Shown here one piece after another: positions 57,180 to 64,000 of a stretch of 64,000 nt of DNA (position 1 is its first letter; each line of letters opens with the position of its first letter). Origin of the DNA: an uncultured Bacilli bacterium (GTDB lineage: Bacteria; Bacillota_I; Bacilli_A; RF39; UBA660); NCBI GenBank assembly GCA_934154785.1, contig CAKPGL010000001.1, forward strand, positions 1 through 64,000, in the 5' to 3' direction. Below the pieces are notes generated by a model. That model worked only from the letters and a program-made list of their open reading frames with translations. It was not told the DNA's origin and searched no databases. The position numbers and the translations under genes were made by a program.

Positions 57180-58061
57180 TTATTTTTCCTTTACATCAAG
57201 AATCTCTAATATTCTGTTTAAATCAGCTACATTACTAAAAGATATTTCTATCTTACGTTCTTTTATTTTTACCTTTGTATCAAGCTTATCTCTTAGCATA
57301 TCTTCTACATACTTATACTCACTACTTGAAGAACTTTTTCTAACTATCTTAACTTTCTTTTCTACGCTAGGAGTAGAAGTCATTTCCTCTAGTTCTCTTA
57401 CAGGTAATTTACTATCAATAATTTGATGAGCCATCTCTATTATTTTTTCGTCAGATTCAAGTTTACTAAGTACACGAGCATGCCCCATACTAATTTTATC
57501 TTCCGCTACCATTTGTTGAACTTCCTTAGGTAACCTTAATAAACCTAAAATATTTGTGATATGGCTACGACTTTTACCAACTTTTCTTGCTAATTCATCT
57601 TGTGTTAAAGAAAGTTGTTCAATCATATTTTTATAAGCAATAGCCTCTTCAATAGCGCTTAAGTTTTCCCTTTGTAAGTTTTCAAGTAACGCAATTTCCA
57701 TCATTTGTTCATCTGTAAAAGCACGAATAATAGCGGGTATTTTTTCTAATCCTGCCATTTTAGAAGCACGAAAACGACGTTCACCTGCGACAATTTCATA
57801 ACCTTTTATACTTTGTTTAACTATAATAGGTTGAAAAACGCCATGTTCTTTTATAGATGCTGCTAATTCCGCTAAAGCCTCATCATTAAAATACTTTCTT
57901 GGTTGATAAGGATTTACACGTAATTCACTAATTGGAATTTCAACAATTTCTTCCTTTGTTGCGGATTCATATATTTGACTTTCCATACGTTCTAAATCTA
58001 AATTATCACTATTAAATAATTCTTCTAATCCTCGACCTAATGCTCTTTTCTTAGTTTCCAT
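57180..58061 (-). CDS. parB: Chromosome partitioning protein ParB (Spo0J)
   Basis: 293 aa. CTPase/ParB box NPYQPRKYFNDEALAELAASI and GERRFRASKMAGL, HTH region LSLTQDELARKVGKSRSHITNILGLLRLP, C-terminal dimer part. Start at 58061 inside the end of parA. No good parS was seen in this window. Confidence 0.94.
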   Translation of the reverse strand: METKKRALGRGLEELFNSDNLDLERMESQIYESATKEEIVEIPISELRVNPYQPRKYFNDEALAELAASIKEHGVFQPIIVKQSIKGYEIVAGERRFRASKMAGLEKIPAIIRAFTDEQMMEIALLENLQRENLSAIEEAIAYKNMIEQLSLTQDELARKVGKSRSHITNILGLLRLPKEVQQMVAEDKISMGHARVLSKLESDEKIIEMAHQIIDSKLPVRELEEMTSTPSVEKKVKIVRKSSSSSEYKYVEDMLRDKLDTKVKIKERKIEISFSNVADLNRILEILDVKEK

Positions 58062-58836
58062 TTCTCTCAATCACTTCCTTAGCTAAATTTAAATATGCTT
58101 CTGTACCTCTACTGTGTGGATCATAAGCAATAATTGGTTTACCGTGACTTGGTGCCTCAGATAACCTTACTAATCTTGGAATTATAGTATCATATACTCT
58201 TTCCTTAAAGTAACTCTTAATATCTTCAACTACCTCTAAACCTAAATTAGTTCTATTATCAAGCATAGTAAGAAGAACACCCTCTATATCCAAGTTTGGA
58301 TTCAAATTCTTCTGAGCTAGCATAATAGTATTTAATAATTGCATAATTCCTTCTAGAGCAAAGAACTCACATTGAACAGGTATAATTACAGAATCAGCTG
58401 CAGTTAAAGCATTTGTAGTAAGTATTCCTAAACTTGGTGGACAATCAATAATTATATAATCAAATTGTTCTTTAACCTGATCTAAATGTTTTTTTAATTG
58501 TGCTCCTTTAGAAAAATTAGGATTAAGTCTACTTTTTTCCATAAGTTCAATATCTGCACCTGCTAAATTAATAACGGCGGGCAAAGCATAAAGATTAGTA
58601 AATTTTGTTTTAATCATTACTTCACCAATAGTAGCGTTATCTATTAGAAGATCATATACACTTTTTTGAACTTCACCTTTATCTATTCCAATACCAGTAG
58701 TACTATTACCTTGTGGGTCTAAATCTACTAACAATACTTTCTTTTTTAATACACCAAGGGACGCTGATAAATTTATACTAGAAGTAGTTTTACCTACTCC
58801 ACCTTTTTGATTTACTAAGGCAATTATTTTTCCCAT
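58051..58836 (-). CDS. parA: Chromosome partitioning ATPase ParA (Soj)
   Basis: 261 aa. Deviant Walker A QKGGVGKTTSS, Walker A' VDLDPQGNSTTG, Walker B DCPPSLG. Short Soj-type without N-terminal DNA-binding extension. Coupled to parB by a 11-bp overlap. GGTGG upstream. Confidence 0.95.
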   Translation of the reverse strand: MGKIIALVNQKGGVGKTTSSINLSASLGVLKKKVLLVDLDPQGNSTTGIGIDKGEVQKSVYDLLIDNATIGEVMIKTKFTNLYALPAVINLAGADIELMEKSRLNPNFSKGAQLKKHLDQVKEQFDYIIIDCPPSLGILTTNALTAADSVIIPVQCEFFALEGIMQLLNTIMLAQKNLNPNLDIEGVLLTMLDNRTNLGLEVVEDIKSYFKERVYDTIIPRLVRLSEAPSHGKPIIAYDPHSRGTEAYLNLAKEVIERNGN

Positions 58837-58965
58837 TTTACCACCATATTTCTATATCTCGTTCTATAACATTTTATCACATTTTTTTAGAATATGCTAT
58901 GAATATCGAAAAAGATATAAAAAGAATAGAAACAAATCTATTCATAAAAATATATATTACACTTA

Positions 58966-59481
58966 CTATTTGGTGATAGACTCTTCTTTTTCATCCAGCA
59001 TTTTTAATATCTTATTTTGGTTACTAAGAATTTTTTCCATTTTATCATGTAACTCTTCCAAAATTAACTCACTTTTTAAATCAGTTTTATAATCATTCTT
59101 ACTTCGCATGCTATCTCTTTTAGCAGCTCTATTTTGACTCATCATAATAATAGGTGCTTGTAAAGCTGCAACACAAGATAATACTAAGTTTAATAATATA
59201 AATGGATAAGGATCTAAATTTTTAATAACATAAATATTTAAAACTATCCATAATATTAGAAATAAAGTAAATCCTAAGATAAAAGACCAACTACCTGCTA
59301 TTTCTGTTATTTTATCAGCTAGTTTATCACCAAATTTAGCAGTATTACTATCTTCTTTATCTACATCAACAGTAACTTGTTCTTCCACCAAAAGATTTAT
59401 TAATTCTTCTTCATTCTCTACTTCAAGATTTTGATTTAATAACATCTTAACTATTTCTTTTTTTGTTTTTCTCTTTTCCAT
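58966..59481 (-). CDS. DUF1003 family membrane protein
   Basis: 171 aa. Two helices (SWSFILGFTLFLILWIVLNIYV and PYPFILLNLVLSCVAALQAPIIMMSQN), followed by NRAAKRDSMRSKNDYKTDLKSELILEELHDK, the signature of DUF1003. Function unknown. Single gene. Confidence 0.9.
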   Translation of the reverse strand: MEKRKTKKEIVKMLLNQNLEVENEEELINLLVEEQVTVDVDKEDSNTAKFGDKLADKITEIAGSWSFILGFTLFLILWIVLNIYVIKNLDPYPFILLNLVLSCVAALQAPIIMMSQNRAAKRDSMRSKNDYKTDLKSELILEELHDKMEKILSNQNKILKMLDEKEESITK

Positions 59482-59575
59482 ACTACACTACCTTTACTAA
59501 TATAATTGTATATCATAAATAAATAATAGACAAGAAAAATTTTAATAAAAAGTGCTATTTCTAGCACCATTTCAT

Positions 59576-60541
59576 TCACTCAACTATTTTTAAGGCTATA
59601 TTACCAAAACGACCGTACCTTGACAATTTTAATTGATTATTTATTTTATCAATTGTAAATTCTTCGGTAGCTGTCAAACCAAAAGATTTTAATGTTTCAG
59701 CAGTAAATTTCTGCCATACATCACCAGATTCTGTACTTTCAGGATAATACTCTCTGGTAACAATTAATTTACCATTTTTCACTTGATAAGTACCTTTAGT
59801 TTGTTCAATTACTGCTGCACCATCGCCAGAAGTAATTTCTACCTCGTTAATATCTTTTAACTCTATAGTCATTCTTAATTCGCCAAGTTTATTAGATGTA
59901 ACAGAGTACTTATTTTTTAACTTATATTGTGCATCTGTAGGTACACCTTTTAACACTAAATCACCAGTTTTATCATAATTTGCTAATGTCAAGGTGTTAT
60001 TAATTTTATCAATTGTAAATTCCAGTGTATCTTGTTGTGCATCATACAATTCATAAATCCAACTTTTATGCTCTTTTTCTTTCCAATTAAAAGAATCCCA
60101 ATTTTCATTTCCTACCCAAATCCAACTAGTTCTATCAAAGTAATTATTAGATGGCTTGCTCTCAGAACATCCAGTACACCCAACATACTTTCTAGTATAT
60201 TTTAAAGTATTACCTACGATTTCATATATACCCTTAGTTGTTTCCACTTCACTACCAACATCTCTAGTTATAAAAATCATATTTTTTGAATCAAGTATTT
60301 TTACAGTTCCATAAAGTATACCTAATGTATCATAACCTGGAAATGGTAATTCATAAGTATCGCTTAATTTAAATTGTTTATCTTCTGTTTTTGAATCATT
60401 ATTGTTATTATTATCATTATTCTCTGATTGATTAGGTTCTTTATTAATTAACTTATTAGAAACAATATATCCTCCTAATGCACCAATTATAAGAGCCATA
60501 ACAACTATAATTACAATTAATCCAGTATTTTTCTTTTCCAT
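59576..60541 (-). CDS. Membrane-anchored protein with tandem beta-rich repeats, paralog anchor
   Basis: 321 aa. The anchor and linker (residues 1-44) are nearly identical in protein and DNA to the gene at 60623, but the outward part differs: two copies of a roughly 130-residue module, ending EFTIDKINNTLTLANY...LVLKG and EFTIDKINNQLKLSRY...IALKI, with GIYEIVGNTLKYTR and GTYQVKNGKLIVTR as matching strands. One CTGC motif in the first copy. AGGAGG upstream of the ATG at 60541. Stop TGA. Function unknown. Confidence 0.65.
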   Translation of the reverse strand: MEKKNTGLIVIIVVMALIIGALGGYIVSNKLINKEPNQSENNDNNNNNDSKTEDKQFKLSDTYELPFPGYDTLGILYGTVKILDSKNMIFITRDVGSEVETTKGIYEIVGNTLKYTRKYVGCTGCSESKPSNNYFDRTSWIWVGNENWDSFNWKEKEHKSWIYELYDAQQDTLEFTIDKINNTLTLANYDKTGDLVLKGVPTDAQYKLKNKYSVTSNKLGELRMTIELKDINEVEITSGDGAAVIEQTKGTYQVKNGKLIVTREYYPESTESGDVWQKFTAETLKSFGLTATEEFTIDKINNQLKLSRYGRFGNIALKIVE

Positions 60542-60615
60542 ATACACTCCTCCTATATTAATTATATATCAAAAAAGAAAAAAACAAGTAATTATTTTGA
60601 AAAATCACTTGTTTT
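60411..60615. repeat. 205-bp direct repeat, copy 1
   Basis: Nearly identical to 61206-61410 (one difference noted, C/T in the linker). Includes, on the minus strand, the terminator of the 60623 gene, a TATAAT-containing promoter, the AGGAGG ribosome site and the first 44 codons of the 59576 gene. Confidence 0.9.
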
Positions 60616-60622
60616 TTAGAAA

Positions 60623-61336
60623 TTATTTTATTTCATTGATTTCCGTTAAGTAATATCGGTTGTTAGCATTCTTAAATACATATTGGTAATAATGATTATC
60701 AGTTTCATTGTCATAATAATTAACATCTAAATTTAATTCTATAATTAATCTTAAATCATCCTTAAACGCCTTCACGATTGTACTATTATATGTAGCTGGT
60801 GTTTCTCCACACATACACGAAGCATTCACATACCCATCAAGCTTAGAAATATAGGGATAGTTATATGATAACCCTACATGATGAATAGTATCTCTATTTA
60901 AAATGACACTATCACCGAACAACTCTTTCTTTTTGCTCAAAACATCATCATATTTATATAAGTAGACATCTCTTGGATATTCTTTATAATCACAAGTAAA
61001 ATATGCAAACTCATCTTCTTTTACATCGTCACAATTTGTTATAAGAATTTTATTCGTCCATTGGATTGCTAATAAATTCATTTCATTTTCATTATCCAAA
61101 CTACTTATGTAATAATCACCTTGACTAGAAGTATGAGCATACTCATGGCTAAATTTGTATTTACTCATTATCGTCTCGGCTTCCGTAATTGATATTTCTG
61201 TAGTTTTATCATTATTCTCTGATTGATTAGGTTCTTTATTAATTAACCTATTAGAAACAATATATCCTCCTAATGCACCAATTATAAGAGCCATAACAAC
61301 TATAATTACAATTAATCCAGTATTTTTCTTTTCCAT
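60623..61336 (-). CDS. Membrane-anchored outward protein, paralog family member 3
   Basis: 237 aa. Anchor helix (TGLIVIIVVMALIIGALGGYIV), short linker, then the same domain as at 53464 and 35750: AETIMSKYKF, LYKYDDVLSKKKELFGDSVIL and YQYVFKNANNRYYLTEINEIK. Anchor and upstream region duplicated from or into the 59576 gene. AGGAGG upstream of the ATG at 61336. Just downstream of ftsH. Function unknown. Confidence 0.65.
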   Translation of the reverse strand: MEKKNTGLIVIIVVMALIIGALGGYIVSNRLINKEPNQSENNDKTTEISITEAETIMSKYKFSHEYAHTSSQGDYYISSLDNENEMNLLAIQWTNKILITNCDDVKEDEFAYFTCDYKEYPRDVYLYKYDDVLSKKKELFGDSVILNRDTIHHVGLSYNYPYISKLDGYVNASCMCGETPATYNSTIVKAFKDDLRLIIELNLDVNYYDNETDNHYYQYVFKNANNRYYLTEINEIK

Positions 61337-61410
61337 ATACACTCCTCCTATATTAATTATATATCAAAAAAGAAAAAAACAAGTAATTATTTTGAAAAAT
61401 CACTTGTTTT
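61206..61410. repeat. 205-bp direct repeat, copy 2
   Basis: Partner of 60411-60615, offset 795 bp. Holds the ftsH terminator (61373-61411), the promoter and ribosome site and the anchor codons of the 60623 gene. Confidence 0.9.
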
Positions 61411-61435
61411 GTAAAAGGTATGTAAATAGATTTTT

Positions 61436-63424
61436 TTATTCTTTATTATCATCTAATTCTTTTAAAAGTTCTTCTTTATTCATTTTAGAATAACCCTTAA
61501 TGCCTTGTTCTTTAGCCATTTCCTTTAATTCAGTTAAAGATAAATCATTTAGAGATAATTCCTCTACCTCTTCTTTTTTAGTTTCTTCATCTGGCATATG
61601 ACCATGTTCCACTAAATAATCAATTTGTTCTTTAGTAATTGTTTCATATTCTAATAAAGTCTTGGCAATTAAATCAAGTAAATCCATATTCTTACTTAAT
61701 ATATCTTTAGTAACTTTATATTGTTCCAAAATAATTTTTCTTACTTGTTCATCTATTTCATTAGCAACTTGAATAGAGAAATTTTGACTCTTATTATAAT
61801 CTCTACCTAAGAATACACTAGATTCTTGATGTTCAAATTGAACAGGTCCTAAATCACTCATACCATATTCAGTTACCATAGAACGTGCTATTTTAGTAGC
61901 TTTTTCAAAGTCATTATGAGCACCAGTAGTCATTTCATTAAATACTAATTCTTCTGAAACACGACCGCCTAATAAACCACTAATTGTTTCAAGTAATTCT
62001 TTTTTAGTAGATAAATATGTTTCTTCTTTAGGAAGCATTAAATTATATCCACCAGCAGCACCTCTAGGTACAATAGTAATTTTTTGTACGTCATTAGCAC
62101 CATCTAATTTTAAACCAATAACAGCGTGACCAGCTTCATGATACGCTACTACTTTCTTTTCTTTTTCTGTATATTTATGACTTTTTTTAGCAGGACCCAT
62201 TAAAACTCTATCATGAGCCTCATCAATTTCAGCCATAGTTATTGCTTCTTTATTACGACGAACTGCAAGTAAAGCTGCTTCATTTAATAAGTTCTCTAAG
62301 TCAGCACCACTAAAACCAACAGTTCTCTTTGCAATGTTAGATAATTTAACGTTTTTAGCGAAAATCTTACCTTTAGCGTGTACATTTAATATTTCTTCAC
62401 GGCCCTTTATATCGGGTAAATTTACTGTTACTTGTCTATCAAATCTACCAGGTCTTAATAAAGCTGGATCTAGTACATCTGGTCTATTAGTAGCAGCAAT
62501 AATGATAATTCCTTCATTAGCGCCAAAACCATCCATCTCAGTAAGTAATTGATTTAAAGTTTGTTCACGTTCATCGTGACCACCACCTAAACCTGCACCA
62601 CGTTGACGACCAACAGCATCAATTTCATCAATAAATATTAAGCAAGGAGCAGACTGTTTAGCTTGTTTAAACATATCACGTACACGGCTAGCACCTACAC
62701 CTACAAATAGTTCAACAAATTCAGAACCACTTATATAGTAAAATGGTACATTAGCTTCACCTGCTACGGCACGAGCAAGTAATGTCTTACCTGTACCTGG
62801 AGGACCAACTAATAATACTCCCTTAGGAATACGTGCGCCAAGTCTTTGGAACTTTTTAGGATTTTTTAAGAAATCAATAAGTTCCGCTACTTCCTCTTTT
62901 TCTTCATCTAAGCCTGCAACATTTTTAAATGTTACTTTTTTAGTATTTTCACTTAATCTAGCTCTACTACGACCAAAATCCATAGATTTATTAGCACTTC
63001 CCATTTGTTTAGAAACAAACAAGAAAGCAGCTCCTACTAAAATTACCATAGGAAGTACATTAACTACAAATAATAAGAATGTACTAGAATCTGGATCGGC
63101 TTTAGCAACTATTTTAAAGCCATAAGTGTTTTGTAAATTTATAATCTGAGTCATTACTTCATCAGATAAAGGTAACTTTGCAGAAAAACTTTCACCCTTA
63201 GCGTAATCTTTCATTTTACCTTCAACTTGATATAGCATTGCCCCACTTCTAGGGACTACTGTTATCTCAGTAATTTTTCCTTCATTAGCGTATTTTATAA
63301 ACTCATCATAAGTAATTGTATTTACTTTATTATTAGAAATATTTACTAAATACATTATACTAATCATGATGATTACCAATAACAAATATGGTAATAATCC
63401 TTTTTTAACATCTTTTTTAATCAT
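61436..63424 (-). CDS. ftsH: ATP-dependent zinc metalloprotease FtsH with Rho_N/SAP-like tail
   Basis: 662 aa. Two membrane helices (about 11-29 and 115-137), AAA+ module with Walker A GPPGTGKT (207-214), Walker [31 protein letters not shown], and zinc site HEAGH (429-433). Degrades misfolded and regulatory membrane proteins. Odd: after the usual end, residues about 623-658 ([20 protein letters not shown], then NKEELLKEL) form a Rho_N/SAP-like helix-helix motif. AAGGAAG upstream of the ATG. Confidence 0.96.
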   Translation of the reverse strand: MIKKDVKKGLLPYLLLVIIMISIMYLVNISNNKVNTITYDEFIKYANEGKITEITVVPRSGAMLYQVEGKMKDYAKGESFSAKLPLSDEVMTQIINLQNTYGFKIVAKADPDSSTFLLFVVNVLPMVILVGAAFLFVSKQMGSANKSMDFGRSRARLSENTKKVTFKNVAGLDEEKEEVAELIDFLKNPKKFQRLGARIPKGVLLVGPPGTGKTLLARAVAGEANVPFYYISGSEFVELFVGVGASRVRDMFKQAKQSAPCLIFIDEIDAVGRQRGAGLGGGHDEREQTLNQLLTEMDGFGANEGIIIIAATNRPDVLDPALLRPGRFDRQVTVNLPDIKGREEILNVHAKGKIFAKNVKLSNIAKRTVGFSGADLENLLNEAALLAVRRNKEAITMAEIDEAHDRVLMGPAKKSHKYTEKEKKVVAYHEAGHAVIGLKLDGANDVQKITIVPRGAAGGYNLMLPKEETYLSTKKELLETISGLLGGRVSEELVFNEMTTGAHNDFEKATKIARSMVTEYGMSDLGPVQFEHQESSVFLGRDYNKSQNFSIQVANEIDEQVRKIILEQYKVTKDILSKNMDLLDLIAKTLLEYETITKEQIDYLVEHGHMPDEETKKEEVEELSLNDLSLTELKEMAKEQGIKGYSKMNKEELLKELDDNKE

Positions 63425-63440
63425 TACATAACTTCCTTTC

Positions 63441-64000
63441 TCAGTTGTATTTAATTATTATATCATACTTTTCATTTTTTTTCTTATCAAATTGAGATTT
63501 TTTTAACCCTGGTAACCAAACTATAGTATCAGTAGAATCAGTTACTACTGGCCACACTTGTCTATCACGTATTGATACTTTTTCATTAATAAATATATCT
63601 TTAAGTTTTTTACTACCAGATAAACCTTTAATTGTCATTTTATCACCATTACGACGATTTCTAACAATTAGGGGTAACTTTATATCAGCACTATCTAGTC
63701 TACATATAAAATTACTATTATCATTAATATCATTAGTAAACTTAATAACTTTTTCATTTGGTAATGTAACAGTTTCTACTAGTTCATATTCATAATCACT
63801 TACATCTAAATTTTCCTTTTCAAATACTAGAGAATTATATTCTTTCATGGCATTTATTCCATTGGGTAAACATATATAGGAATTTGTTTTTGTGGAAGTA
63901 ATTAATTCATAAACTAAATCTATATGTTTATCCGTTAACAACATCAAATCATCTTGGTATATATCTTCCAATATTAAACCAATTACACGCATACCAATAA
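63441..64000 (-). CDS. tilS: tRNA(Ile)-lysidine synthase TilS, C-terminal part (cut by window edge)
   Basis: At least 186 residues of the C-terminal substrate-binding domains: RNRRNGDKMTIKGLSGSKKLKDIFINEKVS and DRQVWPVVTDSTDTIVWLPGLKKS are typical of TilS_C. The frame stays open to the window end, so an ATG at 63992 is internal. Upstream of ftsH, as in many Firmicutes. Modifies C34 of tRNA-Ile(CAU). Confidence 0.9.
   Translation of the reverse strand, partial: IGMRVIGLILEDIYQDDLMLLTDKHIDLVYELITSTKTNSYICLPNGINAMKEYNSLVFEKENLDVSDYEYELVETVTLPNEKVIKFTNDINDNSNFICRLDSADIKLPLIVRNRRNGDKMTIKGLSGSKKLKDIFINEKVSIRDRQVWPVVTDSTDTIVWLPGLKKSQFDKKKNEKYDIIIKYN

Noticed and set aside
1..64000. Mycoplasma-type genetic code (UGA = Trp)
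   Set aside because: tRNA-Trp has anticodon CCA, and map, the 9555 LysM gene, the 59576 gene and the 16752 element gene end in TGA at the expected place.
1..64000. CRISPR arrays
   Set aside because: No regularly spaced direct repeats were seen on reading; repeats present are the two 205-bp copies and the terminator cassettes.

Overview
The window is AT-rich DNA from a low-GC, Gram-positive-type bacterium. It carries the classic Bacilli order of ribosomal-protein genes (S10, spc and alpha operons), the rplQ/ecfA1-ecfA2-ecfT-truA-rplM-rpsI group, cdaA-cdaR, parA-parB and rpsF-ssb-rpsR. It has a peptidoglycan wall toolkit (LysM amidase, CwlD-like amidase, SleB/CwlJ-like hydrolase, LysM proteins). 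The tRNA-Trp anticodon is CCA, and several host genes end in TGA (for example map, the LysM gene at 9555 and the gene at 59576), so UGA is a stop and this is not a code-4 Mycoplasma. rpmD (L30) is missing from the spc operon. A walled, deep-branching Bacilli or Erysipelotrichia/RF39-like uncultured lineage fits; that is inference.

Layout. 238-11562: housekeeping and envelope genes, almost all on the minus strand: a DUF402 phosphatase, a CtpA-type protease, lipoproteins, cdaR-cdaA (c-di-AMP), trmL, a single-module ClpC-like AAA+ ATPase, a thioredoxin-like lipoprotein, a LysM protein, a frameshifted ArsB/SLC13-type permease and tRNA-Trp. 11643-23209: a SleB/CwlJ-like hydrolase, then an N-acetylmuramoyl-L-alanine amidase (amidase_3 plus five LysM) cut in two by a 9,751-bp element. 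The element carries a large serine recombinase, an OB-fold protein, a small winged-helix protein, a Sau3AI/MutH-type restriction enzyme with its cytosine methyltransferase, an unrecognised 288-aa protein and an ABC/SMC-like ATPase. The two halves of the amidase join in frame at a 6-bp direct repeat. When the element ends are joined in silico they form an attP with perfectly symmetrical 8-bp inverted arms.

23271-30592: gmk, tspO, htrA with an Abi_2/HEPN gene directly upstream, cwlD-like, a ribbon-helix-helix-like gene with a near-consensus promoter, a 26-aa membrane peptide next to a strong hairpin, RNA modification enzymes and a glycerophosphodiesterase. 30671-50661: rpsI/rplM with a candidate pseudoknot leader, truA, the ECF transporter module, an SDR and a membrane-anchored protein inserted between ecfA1 and rplQ, then the alpha, spc and S10 operons as one minus-strand block driven from a promoter at about 50.8 kb. 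50906-64000: gpsA, rpsR-ssb-rpsF, ychF, an AbgT transporter, DUF951, parB-parA, DUF1003, ftsH and the end of tilS.

A recurring theme is a family of single-pass, outward-facing proteins (35750, 53464, 60623, and 59576 by its anchor) each preceded by the same terminator-promoter cassette and placed at the edge of housekeeping genes (rplQ, ychF, ftsH). Two of them share a 205-bp near-identical direct repeat.

The best candidates for something new are the recombinase island that splits and can restore the LysM amidase, its R-M pair with a GATC site inside the methyltransferase -35 box, the divergent unknown-gene/ATPase pair, and the terminator-promoter-anchor cassette family.
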